The translations under genes were made by a program, and so were the position numbers. Shown here one piece after another: positions 26,372 to 35,635 of a stretch of 64,000 nucleotides of DNA; positions within the stretch are counted from its first letter, which is position 1, and each line of letters begins with the position of its first letter. The stretch covers positions 217,084 to 281,083 of the forward strand of contig NZ_JBFBVU010000002.1 in the NCBI RefSeq assembly GCF_040689105.1, given 5' to 3'. The notes under the pieces are model-generated. The model had not been told where the DNA came from. It did no database searches and saw only the letters and a program-made list of their open reading frames with translations. The stretch comes from Meridianimarinicoccus marinus (lineage in GTDB: Bacteria; Pseudomonadota; Alphaproteobacteria; Rhodobacterales; Rhodobacteraceae).

Positions 26372-26382
26372 CTGCACTGCAG
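26372..26382. promoter_or_regulatory. CTGC-N3-GCAG box (PhaR-type) upstream of TauE/SafE gene
   Basis: CTGCACTGCAG sits 48 bases before the ATG at 26431. The polyhydroxyalkanoate regulator PhaR of Paracoccus and Rhodobacter is known to bind CTGC-N3/4-GCAG. A second perfect box lies at 57074. The short motif can occur by chance in GC-rich DNA. Confidence 0.4.
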
Positions 26383-26430
26383 AAAGCCTGAGGGACTGGA
26401 CCCCGCCGCAAGGCTCACTATTGTCGCGCC

Positions 26431-27351
26431 ATGCAAATCTATCTCCCCATTGCCGAAGTTTCGGTCAACGCGTTCCTGCTGCTCGGGCTGGGCGGACTGG
26501 TGGGCGTGCTGTCGGGCATGTTCGGAGTCGGCGGCGGCTTTCTGATGACGCCATTGCTGTTCTTCATCGGCATCCCCCCCGCCGTGGCCGTCGCGACCGA
26601 GGCCAACCAGATCGTCGCCTCGTCCTTCTCGGGCGTGCTGGCGCATTTCAGGCGCAAGACGGTGGATCTGAGGATGGGGGTCGTGCTGCTGACCGGCGGC
26701 CTGATCGGCGCGGCGCTGGGGGTGAAGGTCTTTGCCCTGCTCAAGGAGATGGGCCAGGTCGATCTGCTGGTGAAGCTTTGCTACGTGGTGTTCCTGGGCG
26801 TGGTCGGCGGGCTGATGTTCGTCGAAAGCCTGAATTCGATCCGCAAGGCGCGCCGCGTCGGCGCCCCGGCCCCCAGACGGCGGCGGTCGGCCTGGGTGCA
26901 AGCGCTGCCATTGAAGATCAAGTTCCGGACTTCGGGCCTGTATATTTCGGTCATCCCGCCGATTCTGGTTGGCCTGTTCGTTGGCGTGCTGTCGGCAATC
27001 ATGGGGGTCGGCGGCGGCTTCATCATGGTGCCCGCGATGATCTATCTGCTGGGGATGCCCACCAAGGTGGTGGTCGGCACCTCGCTGTTCCAGATCATCT
27101 TCGTCACCGGGTTCTCGACCCTGCTGCACGCGACCACCAACTACACCGTGGATGTGGTGCTGGCCGTGCTGCTGCTGGTCGGCGGCGTCATCGGGGCGCA
27201 GATCGGCACCCGCATCGGCACCCGGCTGAAGGCCGAACAACTGCGCATCCTGCTGGCCGGCATGGTCCTGATCGTGTGCTTCAAACTGGGACTCGACCTG
27301 CTGATCCAGCCGTCTGAACTGTATTCCATCGGCACCGAGGGCGGACACTGA
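26431..27351 (+). CDS. sulfite exporter TauE/SafE family permease
   Basis: 306 residues, about eight hydrophobic segments, with the two repeats of the family visible: VGVLSGMFGVGGGFLMTPLLFFIGIPP and VGVLSAIMGVGGGFIMVPAMIYLLGMP. A cytoplasmic basic loop (RKARRVGAPAPRRRRS) separates them. Family members export sulfite, sulfoacetate or other organosulfur anions. Its stop overlaps the Alph_Pro_TM gene by one base, a conserved alphaproteobacterial pair, so the two likely work together. Confidence 0.92.
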   Translation: MQIYLPIAEVSVNAFLLLGLGGLVGVLSGMFGVGGGFLMTPLLFFIGIPPAVAVATEANQIVASSFSGVLAHFRRKTVDLRMGVVLLTGGLIGAALGVKVFALLKEMGQVDLLVKLCYVVFLGVVGGLMFVESLNSIRKARRVGAPAPRRRRSAWVQALPLKIKFRTSGLYISVIPPILVGLFVGVLSAIMGVGGGFIMVPAMIYLLGMPTKVVVGTSLFQIIFVTGFSTLLHATTNYTVDVVLAVLLLVGGVIGAQIGTRIGTRLKAEQLRILLAGMVLIVCFKLGLDLLIQPSELYSIGTEGGH

Positions 27352-28109
27352 TGCTGCGCCTGCTGATCATCGCCGCGTTGCTGTGGGCGCTGCCCGCCCG
27401 CGCGGAAGAGGTTGTCTTGGGTCTGAGCCAGGACGAGGTTGCCATCACCGCCACCTTCGACGGTTCGTCGCTGCTGATCTTCGGCGCCGTGAAGCGCGAG
27501 GAACCGCTGCCGAGGGATTCCGATCTGGATGTCATCATCACCGTCTCGGGCCCGCCCGGCCCGCTGGACGTCCGCCGCAAAGAGCGGCGCATGGGCATCT
27601 GGGTCAACACCGACTCGGTCCACCTGCTGCACGCGCCCAGCTTCTACGCGGTGGCCAGCACCCGACCGCTGGACCAGATCCTGAACCTGGACGAAGACCA
27701 GCATCACATCATCTCGGTGGACTACGTGATGACCACGGTCGGCCCGGCCCATGCCGCGCCCGACCTGGACGTGTTCACCGATGCGCTGGTGCGCATTCGC
27801 AGCGAGGCAGAATTGTACCAACAGCATGAAACCGGCGTGGCGCTGGATCAGCAGACGCTGTTCCGCACCTCGCTGGACCTGCCGGCGAACCTTGTGGAAG
27901 GCATATATTCCACGCGGATTTTCCTTGTCCGCGATGGCGCGGTGATCGACCGCTATGACACCACGATCGAGGTGCACAAGGTCGGGATCGAACGCTGGCT
28001 GTACAATCTGGCGCATGACCGGCCGCTGGCCTACGGAATCATGTCGCTGGTCATCGCCATCGCCGCGGGCTGGTTGGCCTCAGCCGCCTTCCGGATGTTC
28101 CAGCGATAG
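27351..28109 (+). CDS. Alph_Pro_TM (TIGR02186) family protein
   Basis: 252 residues: signal peptide (LLIIAALLWALPARA^EEV), a large extracytoplasmic domain, and one C-terminal transmembrane helix (AYGIMSLVIAIAAGWLASAAF). LSQDEVAITATFDGSSLLIFGAVKREEP near the N-terminus is typical of the TIGR02186 family, which is confined to alphaproteobacteria and accompanies TauE/SafE permeases. Function unknown; probably an accessory subunit of the exporter. Its last 30 bases overlap the convergent helicase gene. Confidence 0.88.
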   Translation: MLRLLIIAALLWALPARAEEVVLGLSQDEVAITATFDGSSLLIFGAVKREEPLPRDSDLDVIITVSGPPGPLDVRRKERRMGIWVNTDSVHLLHAPSFYAVASTRPLDQILNLDEDQHHIISVDYVMTTVGPAHAAPDLDVFTDALVRIRSEAELYQQHETGVALDQQTLFRTSLDLPANLVEGIYSTRIFLVRDGAVIDRYDTTIEVHKVGIERWLYNLAHDRPLAYGIMSLVIAIAAGWLASAAFRMFQR

Positions 28110-29639
28110 GGTCGGGTCGATCTCGCGGATCAGGTCGGGGGCGGGCGGCACCGTCAAGTCATCGGTGCCCAGCGGCACCGTGGGCTTGCCCAGCCGATAT
28201 CGCATCACCCAGTGCAGCCGCGTCTCGGCGCGGGTGATCGCCACATAGGCCAACCGTTTCCACAGCGGCAATCCCGCCTCGGTCCGTCCGGCGCGGTAGG
28301 CGGCATAGATGTCGGGACCGAAGACTTGCACCTCGGGCCATTGCGAGCCCTGCGCCTTGTGGATCGTCACCGCCGCACCGTGCAGGAAGGCCGCCCCCAT
28401 GCGGGCTGCGAATGGGATGAAGGGCTCTTCCTCGTCGGGATGTTCGATCTTGATGATCGAGGCCGCCGAGACCTGAGGTTCGGGCGCGCCCAGCACGTGC
28501 AGCCGGGAAAACCCCGGACGGCGGCCCTGCCCCAGATAGATCACCTGCGCGCCCTTGATCAATCCGCGCGCCTCAAGATCCAGCCGCTTCTTGCGATGTT
28601 TCAGCGGCAGTTCCAGCCCGTCACAGATCAGCGGCTCGCCGGGCAGCAGGCTGTCGTCGGGGGCGGCATGCGCCTTGCGGAAGGCCTGGATCAGCCGCAC
28701 GCGGGTCGCATTGCGCCAGACCAGCACCGGAGAGCGCGCCATCAGGTCGGCCTCGACCCGGCCTGCAACCACGACACGATCATCGCTGCGGGCGGCGTCG
28801 TCGATCATCCTTTCGAACTGTTCGAAACCCACATCCGGGTCGCTCAAGGCATGGGCAAGGTCGAGAATCGGGTTGTCGCGTTCCTGACGGTGAATGCGAC
28901 TCAGCACCAATTGGCGCTGTTCCGGCAGCTTGTCGAAGACCATTTCGCCCGATTGCCCCACCGGTGCCAGCTGCGCAGGGTCGCCAAACAGCACCAGAGT
29001 GGGAAAAATTTCTTTCAGGTCGTCAAATTGTCGCGCATCCAGCATCGAACTTTCATCGACGAATCCGATGTCCAGCGGCTCTTCGCGGCGTTTCCAGCCA
29101 GTGATGAAGTCCGATCCCCGCAATCCGGCCGAGGCCAGCGCCCCCGGCACCGACTTGTGCAGGTCGTAAAATGCCTTGGCGCGATCCAGCGCGGTGTCGT
29201 CCAGAACCTCGGTTTCCGGCCTTGGCCCGCGCCCGGCCAGCCATTCGGCGATCTTCTCATACTCCGGATCATAGACCGGCGTGTACAGCACCCGGTGAAT
29301 CGTCGTCGCCGGAACACCCCGGTTGCGCAGGACCGAGGCCGCCTTGTTGGTGGGCGCCAGAATGGCAAGGGTGCGCCGCTCCTTGCGGCGGCGACCCTCG
29401 TAGTCGCCCGAAACGATCTCGACGCCCGCAGCCTCCATGGCGTGGTACAGCTGCGCCAGAAGGATGGTCTTGCCCGATCCCGCCTTGCCAAGAACGGCCA
29501 GGGTCTGATCGCCCTTCGATGCCGGGGGGCCAAGCCCCCCGCCCGCCAGGTCGATCCCGGCGGCGGCAAGGACTTCGGTCACCCGCGCAAAGGCGGCATC
29601 CTGATCTTCGGACAGGACAATATCGGTCACGGCATTCAT
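28080..29639 (-). CDS. RecD-like ATP-dependent DNA helicase (SF1B)
   Basis: 519 residues. Motif I is LAVLGKAGSGKTILLAQLYHAME, motif Ia ILAPTNKAASVLR, motif II FVDESSMLD, motif III LVLFGDPAQLAPVGQSG, motif V AVTIHKAQGSQWPEVQVFG and motif VI YVAITRAETRLHWV. It resembles the UvrD/RecD2 'AAA family ATPase' helicases of roseobacters rather than RecBCD RecD, since no recB or recC is nearby. Likely role in repair or replication-fork processing. Convergent with and overlapping the Alph_Pro_TM gene. Confidence 0.9.
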   Translation of the reverse strand: MNAVTDIVLSEDQDAAFARVTEVLAAAGIDLAGGGLGPPASKGDQTLAVLGKAGSGKTILLAQLYHAMEAAGVEIVSGDYEGRRRKERRTLAILAPTNKAASVLRNRGVPATTIHRVLYTPVYDPEYEKIAEWLAGRGPRPETEVLDDTALDRAKAFYDLHKSVPGALASAGLRGSDFITGWKRREEPLDIGFVDESSMLDARQFDDLKEIFPTLVLFGDPAQLAPVGQSGEMVFDKLPEQRQLVLSRIHRQERDNPILDLAHALSDPDVGFEQFERMIDDAARSDDRVVVAGRVEADLMARSPVLVWRNATRVRLIQAFRKAHAAPDDSLLPGEPLICDGLELPLKHRKKRLDLEARGLIKGAQVIYLGQGRRPGFSRLHVLGAPEPQVSAASIIKIEHPDEEEPFIPFAARMGAAFLHGAAVTIHKAQGSQWPEVQVFGPDIYAAYRAGRTEAGLPLWKRLAYVAITRAETRLHWVMRYRLGKPTVPLGTDDLTVPPAPDLIREIDPTLSLEHPEGG

Positions 29640-29678
29640 GCCCGGACCCTAGCCCGGGACCGCGACGGCCACCAGCAC

Positions 29679-30314
29679 TCAGGCGGTATGCGCCAGCTCG
29701 ATCCGCGCCTGATGACGCGACAGGTGGAACCACAGGCGCGACTGTGCGCGCGGGATACCGGCCTTTTCACACAGGGTTTCCGCGCGGCTTTCGGAAAAAC
29801 TCCACAAGCCCGCGCTGATCGCCTCGCGGCCTTCGCCCTGGGTGCCGACCACCAGCGGCGACCAGCCCAGGCGGCGGTAGATGCGCACCATGCGGGCATC
29901 GAAGACCCCGATCGAGAACGTCAGATCGAAGCCCAGACCAACCTCGCAGCCGCCCAGCATCAGCGCCGCCGACACCTGCGGTGCCGCGTTGCGGGCAAGG
30001 CAGAAGCGGGTGCATTCCCAGATCTGCGAATTGCGGATCCGTGCGCCGTCCAGAAGGTTGCGAAAGTGATCGTCCAGCATGTTCGGCCCCGACGTCGGCA
30101 GGAACCGCATCGAACCTCCGTGGCTGCCGTCGGGCTCTTCCCAGATCACGTAGAGCGGGTTCATCGCGTCGTATTCGTCGCGCTCTTCGCCATGGTCGTC
30201 GATGGACACATCCCAGCCCAGACGTGTGTGGAACTGATCGGCGCGATCCTGAAACATGGAGTCGCGCAGCTTCGGGTGATGGTTCAGTTCGTTCGAAAAA
30301 AGGTATCTCAGCAT
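29679..30314 (-). CDS. luxI: acyl-homoserine-lactone synthase (LuxI family)
   Basis: Makes an N-acyl-homoserine lactone from SAM and an acyl carrier. 211 residues. Invariant LuxI residues are present: Arg, Phe and Trp in FQDRADQFHTRLGWDV, the Asp pair in DEYDAMNPLYV, Arg in SMRFLPTSGPNML, and Glu-Arg in IWECTRFC. The acyl chain cannot be predicted. Downstream of luxR on the same strand with a 104-base gap rich in palindromes and carrying a CtrA-type site, which suggests it has its own promoter under LuxR and/or CtrA control. Confidence 0.95.
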   Translation of the reverse strand: MLRYLFSNELNHHPKLRDSMFQDRADQFHTRLGWDVSIDDHGEERDEYDAMNPLYVIWEEPDGSHGGSMRFLPTSGPNMLDDHFRNLLDGARIRNSQIWECTRFCLARNAAPQVSAALMLGGCEVGLGFDLTFSIGVFDARMVRIYRRLGWSPLVVGTQGEGREAISAGLWSFSESRAETLCEKAGIPRAQSRLWFHLSRHQARIELAHTA

Positions 30315-30379
30315 GTCTATCCCCAGTCCGCTGTGTTGACGGGCTCAGGGTGTTCAACCGCTGGTTAACCAGAGTTAAT

Positions 30380-30395
30380 CGCACCGCGCGGTGCG
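30380..30395. repeat. 16-bp perfect palindrome between luxR and luxI
   Basis: CGCACCGCGCGGTGCG is a perfect palindrome; extended by GTTAAT on one side and TTAAC on the other it becomes an imperfect dyad of about 27 bases (30374-30400). It could be a lux-box-like LuxR operator for luxI or the stem of a luxR terminator. It lacks a T-tract on the minus strand, which favours an operator. Confidence 0.5.
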
Positions 30396-30410
30396 TTAAC
30401 GAAATGTTAA
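30395..30410 (-). promoter_or_regulatory. CtrA-type site upstream of luxI
   Basis: On the luxI coding strand the sequence TTAACATTTCGTTAAC fits the CtrA box TTAA-N7-TTAAC exactly. It is 80 bases upstream of the luxI start. A second TTAAC pair with a one-base-shorter spacer lies at 30364-30378. CtrA is linked to quorum sensing in several roseobacters. Confidence 0.5.
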
Positions 30411-30419
30411 AATTTCGTT
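30398..30419. repeat. 8-bp inverted repeat abutting the luxR stop codon
   Basis: AACGAAAT (30398-30405) and ATTTCGTT (30412-30419) are perfect reverse complements separated by GTTAAA. The dyad touches the luxR stop and overlaps the CtrA-type site. It is A/T-rich, so it would be a weak terminator but a plausible operator. Confidence 0.45.
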
Positions 30420-31132
30420 CAGACGACAATCAGGCCGCGGGCGATGGCACGGGCGACGGCGTGGGTCGTGTTCTGCGCCCCCAGTTTGAACCGCGCGGAT
30501 TCGATATAGACCCGCAGGGTGTGTTCCGAGATGCACAGGCTTTCGGCGGCTTGCGCACGGGAGTAGCCAACCGCCAGAAGACTGAGCGTATCGATTTCGC
30601 GGGGCGACAGGCTGGCCGATTTCTGCACATCGGTGCCGTTGTCGATCTCAAGGGCTTTCTGATTGATGAAATGGGCCACGAGAATCAGATCCGATACATT
30701 GGACCGGCTGTAATTCGCCCAAGTCCGGTCACTTGCACGGCTGGAGGCCGTAAACAAGGCAAACTGGCCGTTCGGCCCGCGGATCGGAACCGAAAGTCCC
30801 TGGTTTCCAACCCCGGCGTCTGCGGCTTCGCCCATGAAATTGCGGGCCTTGGCGCCGGTCCAGTCCAGCTGTTTCCAATCCACCGGGTTGAAGCGCTGAT
30901 AGCAGCCCTGCACCACTGGATCGATGCGGGCGTAATCCCGCTCGATATAGCGGTCCACCCATGAGGCGTCATAGGTGAGCGCCGCGTATTGTTCTCCAGC
31001 CCGGTTAACCGAATGGTAAACAACGTGATCCACATCATAGAGATCCCGGAGCCTGACAACGACATCCTGCAGATCTCCCCGTGTCGTTGCCTCTTCCAGG
31101 CTGCTAATGAGCGTCTCCAGTTTTTCCTTCAT
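30419..31132 (-). CDS. luxR: LuxR family autoinducer-binding transcriptional regulator
   Basis: 237 residues. The N-terminal autoinducer-binding domain contains the conserved aromatic/Asp pattern (DVDHVVYHSVNR, YDASWVDRYIERDYARIDPVV with the Trp, Tyr and Asp that line the AHL pocket, and SVPIRGPNGQFALFT). The C-terminal LuxR HTH is LSPREIDTLSLLAVGYSRAQAAESLCISEHTLRVYIESARFKL, shown here in two overlapping parts: GYSRAQAAESLCISEHTLRV is the recognition unit. Upstream of luxI on the same strand; its first 29 bases overlap a 62-residue ORF. Most likely the cognate receptor of the luxI product. Confidence 0.93.
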   Translation of the reverse strand: MKEKLETLISSLEEATTRGDLQDVVVRLRDLYDVDHVVYHSVNRAGEQYAALTYDASWVDRYIERDYARIDPVVQGCYQRFNPVDWKQLDWTGAKARNFMGEAADAGVGNQGLSVPIRGPNGQFALFTASSRASDRTWANYSRSNVSDLILVAHFINQKALEIDNGTDVQKSASLSPREIDTLSLLAVGYSRAQAAESLCISEHTLRVYIESARFKLGAQNTTHAVARAIARGLIVV

Positions 31133-31292
31133 GACCTCGTGCCCGACATACGTCCCTGACCTTGTTACGCCGAATTTCCGTAGCGGCCACCATCATGGTA
31201 TCATCAAGCTGCTCCGCCAACTCCAAAAACTGGTTGTGGCGCGCAAACTTCTTCAGGTCTGCCAGAACATCGATCATCCAATCCGCATCCAT
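31104..31292 (-). CDS. small protein translationally coupled to luxR
   Basis: 62 residues from the ATG at 31292 (MDADWMIDVLADLKKFARHN), preceded by a weak GAGGACGG ribosome site. Predicted to be helical and charged (LELAEQLDDTMMVAATEIRR), with a basic C-terminus. It ends 29 bases inside luxR, so ribosomes finishing it could start luxR. I do not recognise a named family; roseobacter luxRI loci often carry a small ORF like this in front. A longer in-frame extension upstream to 31433 looks non-coding. Confidence 0.6.
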   Translation of the reverse strand: MDADWMIDVLADLKKFARHNQFLELAEQLDDTMMVAATEIRRNKVRDVCRARGHEGKTGDAH

Positions 31293-31445
31293 GGATCCGT
31301 CCTCAAGACTTGAAGAAATTCTTAACAACACCGTAACACGTCTTAGAATCGGGACACACTCGCCGCTTTGTGCCCCCCGAAAATAGGGAGGGCGTCGGCT
31401 GTAACCCCCTGAAATCCCTAATGCTGTCCTCACCGGAAACGCAAA

Positions 31446-31466
31446 CCGCCCCGGAAACCGGGGCGG
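31446..31466 (-). terminator. intrinsic terminator after ccr
   Basis: CCGCCCCGG (31446-31454) and CCGGGGCGG (31458-31466) form a perfect 9-bp stem with an AAA loop. On the minus strand it is followed by TTTGCGTTT and lies 31 bases beyond the ccr stop. The rest of the 205-base gap to the small luxR-leader ORF holds that ORF's promoter region, in which I see no clear consensus. Confidence 0.65.
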
Positions 31467-31497
31467 CGCGATTGTCTTGCAAATTTTAACGACTGGC

Positions 31498-32787
<1,290 letters not shown>

Positions 32788-33146
32788 CAAAGCCTCCAAG
32801 CTGGTCCACATAAATGCCGCATCGCAGAATCAATGGGCGGTGTCTGGTCGGGATACTGCCCTTTGCGCAACTTCGCAACACCGTTCGCGCGAAAAATGAA
32901 AGATTATGTCTCGCAAGCCCGGCGCCGCGATGGGTTTAAATGCATATCAGGCAGGAGATTGGCCAAAACCTAAGACCTTTTGGCAGTTGCAGCACCACTG
33001 CGGCGCCAAATCCCGTGATCCGCGGCTTTTTTCGCCGTATATGTGACGTATGCCGCCGCAACGCAGCGAATTGACAAGGTCATAAAATTCCATATATGCA
33101 GTCGCGGACGCACGTAAATTACCGGCCCCAAGACGCGAGACGAGAT
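32788..33146. promoter_or_regulatory. divergent ccr-ecm control region
   Basis: 359 bases without a gene. For ecm, TTGACA at 33071-33076 and TATATG at 33093-33098 (16-base spacer) make a good sigma-70 promoter with a leader of about 42 bases. Near ccr, TTGCG (32863-32867) and CGCAA (32874-32878) form an inverted repeat with the perfect TTGCGCAA palindrome inside it, 75-90 bases before the ccr start. RamB/PccR-type acyl-CoA regulators use TTTGC/GCAAA-like half-sites, so this is a candidate operator only. Confidence 0.5.
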
Positions 33147-35114
33147 ATGAGTGAAGTGAAAAAAGATCGCCCCTGGCTCTTCCGCACCTATGCGGGTCAT
33201 TCCACGGCCAAGGCGTCGAACGCGCTTTACCGCAACAACCTTGCCAAGGGGCAGACCGGGCTGTCGGTGGCCTTCGACCTGCCGACCCAGACCGGCTATG
33301 ACAGCGATCACGAACTGGCGCGCGGCGAGGTCGGCAAGGTCGGCGTGCCGGTGTCGCATCTGGGCGACATGCGCGCCCTGTTCGACAATATCCCGCTGGA
33401 ACAGATGAACACCTCGATGACCATCAACGCGACGGCGCCCTGGCTGCTGGCGTTGTACATCGCGGTGGCCGAGGAACAGGGTGCCGACATCACCAAGCTG
33501 CAAGGCACGGTGCAGAACGACATCATCAAGGAATATCTCAGCCGGGGCACCTATATCTGCCCGCCCAAGCCGTCGCTGCGGCTGATCACAGATGTGGCGG
33601 CCTATTGCTATACCAATGTGCCCAAGTGGAACCCGATGAACGTGTGTTCCTACCACCTGCAAGAAGCCGGCGCGACGCCCGAGCAGGAACTGGCCTTTGC
33701 GTTGGCCACCGCCTGCGCGGTGCTGGATGACGTCAAGGACAAGGTTCCGGCCGAGGATTTCGCCCAGGTCGTGGGGCGGATTTCCTTCTTCGTGAACGCC
33801 GGCATCCGCTTCGTCACCGAGATGTGCAAGATGCGCGCTTTCGTCGATCTGTGGGACGAGCTGTGCGCCCATCGCTACCACGTCGGCGACGCCAAGTTCC
33901 GCCGCTTCCGCTATGGCGTGCAGGTGAACTCGCTGGGCCTGACCGAGCAGCAACCCGAGAACAACGTCTACCGCATCCTGATCGAAATGCTGGCCGTCAC
34001 CCTGTCGAAGAAGGCCCGCGCCCGCGCCGTGCAGTTGCCCGCCTGGAACGAGGCGCTTGGCCTGCCCCGCCCCTTCGATCAGCAATGGTCCCTGCGCATG
34101 CAGCAGATCATGGCCTATGAGACCGACCTGCTGGAATACGCCGACCTGTTCGATCACAACCCGGCGGTCGAGAACAAGGTCGAGGAGTTGAAGCAGGGCG
34201 CGCGCGCCGAACTGGCCAATATCGACGCCATGGGCGGCGCGGTTTCGGCCATCGAATACATGAAGTCGCAACTGGTCACCGCCAATGCCGAACGGCTGGG
34301 CGGCATCGAGCGGGGCGACACCATCGTCGTGGGCGTCAACAAGTGGACGCAGGGCGAGCCCTCGCCGCTGATGGATGCGGACGGCGGCATCATGACTGTT
34401 GATCCGGCGGTCGAGGCCGAGCAGATCGGCCGCCTGAATGACTGGCGCGCCTCCCGCGATGCCAAGGCCGTCAAATCCGCGTTGGCCGCTCTACGGGCGG
34501 CGGCCAGGGATGGCACCAACATCATGGAGCCTTCGATCCGTGCCGCCAAGGCCGGTGTCACCACCGGCGAATGGGCCGAAACCATGCGGCAGGTCTTTGG
34601 CCAGTATCGCGGCCCCACCGGCGTGTCGCGCGCCGTGTCGAACAAGACCGAAGGATTGGACGACATCCGTGCCTCGGTGGATGCCATCTCTGACAAGCTG
34701 GGCCGCCGCCTGAAGTTCCTGATGGGCAAGCCGGGTCTGGACGGCCATTCCAACGGTGCCGAGCAGATCGCCTTCCGCGCCCGCGACTGCGGCATGGAAA
34801 TCGACTATGAGGGCATCCGCCTGACCCCGGACGAATTGATCGCTGCGGCCAAGCGCGAAGATCCCCATGTGATCGGCCTGTCGATCCTGTCGGGCAGCCA
34901 TATCCCGCTGGTCGAAAGCTTCATGGACAAGGTGAAGGCCGAAGGGCTGTCGCATATTCCGGTTCTGGTCGGCGGCATCATCCCCGACGAAGACGCCCGG
35001 CGCCTGCTGGCGATGGGGGTGGCCAAGGTCTACACCCCCAAGGATTTTGAATTGAACCGCATCATGGTCGATATCGTGGAACTGGCCGATCCCTCAGCGG
35101 TGGCGGCCCAATGA
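33147..35114 (+). CDS. ecm: ethylmalonyl-CoA mutase (adenosylcobalamin-dependent)
   Basis: Converts (2R)-ethylmalonyl-CoA to (2S)-methylsuccinyl-CoA. Start ATG at 33147 gives 655 residues beginning MSEVKKDRPWLFRTYAGHST, as in characterised Ecm/MeaA proteins; the frame is open to 33096 but those residues are not conserved. The TIM-barrel part has LSVAFDLPTQTGYDSDHELARGEVGKVGV and NTSMTINATAPWLLALYIA (given in pieces up to 20 residues: SVAFDLPTQTGYDSD; TSMTINATAPW). The C-terminal B12 domain has the cobalt-ligating DxHxxG as GLDGHSNGAEQ. Divergent from ccr. Confidence 0.95.
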   Translation: MSEVKKDRPWLFRTYAGHSTAKASNALYRNNLAKGQTGLSVAFDLPTQTGYDSDHELARGEVGKVGVPVSHLGDMRALFDNIPLEQMNTSMTINATAPWLLALYIAVAEEQGADITKLQGTVQNDIIKEYLSRGTYICPPKPSLRLITDVAAYCYTNVPKWNPMNVCSYHLQEAGATPEQELAFALATACAVLDDVKDKVPAEDFAQVVGRISFFVNAGIRFVTEMCKMRAFVDLWDELCAHRYHVGDAKFRRFRYGVQVNSLGLTEQQPENNVYRILIEMLAVTLSKKARARAVQLPAWNEALGLPRPFDQQWSLRMQQIMAYETDLLEYADLFDHNPAVENKVEELKQGARAELANIDAMGGAVSAIEYMKSQLVTANAERLGGIERGDTIVVGVNKWTQGEPSPLMDADGGIMTVDPAVEAEQIGRLNDWRASRDAKAVKSALAALRAAARDGTNIMEPSIRAAKAGVTTGEWAETMRQVFGQYRGPTGVSRAVSNKTEGLDDIRASVDAISDKLGRRLKFLMGKPGLDGHSNGAEQIAFRARDCGMEIDYEGIRLTPDELIAAAKREDPHVIGLSILSGSHIPLVESFMDKVKAEGLSHIPVLVGGIIPDEDARRLLAMGVAKVYTPKDFELNRIMVDIVELADPSAVAAQ

Positions 35115-35578
35115 GCGCGCGGGCGATCCTTCTAGCCCTGTCGCTGGCGGCGACGGGCGCCGCGGCGGAGACCGAGGTTCCGGTGCCTCTTCAAAGGTTT
35201 TTATCCGATGCAATCGACGCCTGTCAGGATCTCGACAACGGCGAAATTGCGGTAGAGCCCAAGGCACTGCGCAGGGTGGATGTGTCTGGCGACGGCACCG
35301 ATGACTGGGTTCTGGACGAGGCGCAGCTGGCCTGTTCCTCGGCGGCATCCCTGTTCTGCGGCACCGGCGGATGCATGGTGCATTTCCTGGTCGGAGACAC
35401 TGTGACAAGCTATCTGGCCAAGGGCTGGGAAGCCGTCGACTTCGGCCCGTTCCGCCCCATTCTTTTGCAGGTGCATGGGTCCAATTGCGGTGGCTTTGGC
35501 TACAACACCTGCGTCGAGGCGGTGGTCTGGCAGGAGGACGAAAAGCGGTTCTTCTCGGTCCGGCCCGTGGCCGAATAA
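35111..35578 (+). CDS. exported protein of unknown function coupled to ecm
   Basis: 155 residues with a clear signal peptide (RAILLALSLAATGAAA^ETE). The mature part contains DVSGDGTDDWVLDE, resembling a calcium-binding or FG-GAP-like Asp loop, and six cysteines (DACQD, LACSSAASLFCGTGGCMV, SNCGG, NTCVEA) that could form three periplasmic disulfides. The ATG overlaps the ecm stop (ATGA), so it is co-translated with a cytoplasmic enzyme. I do not recognise a characterised family, and the pairing with ecm gives no obvious function. Confidence 0.75.
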   Translation: MSARAILLALSLAATGAAAETEVPVPLQRFLSDAIDACQDLDNGEIAVEPKALRRVDVSGDGTDDWVLDEAQLACSSAASLFCGTGGCMVHFLVGDTVTSYLAKGWEAVDFGPFRPILLQVHGSNCGGFGYNTCVEAVVWQEDEKRFFSVRPVAE

Positions 35579-35635
35579 TACTCTTCCCCACACGGTTCGG
35601 GCGACTATAGTTCGCGGAACCACGGGGAGTATGAC

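Noticed and set aside
30364..30378. Second CtrA box upstream of luxI
   Set aside because: The TTAAC repeats are one base too close for the CtrA consensus; kept only as a near-match.
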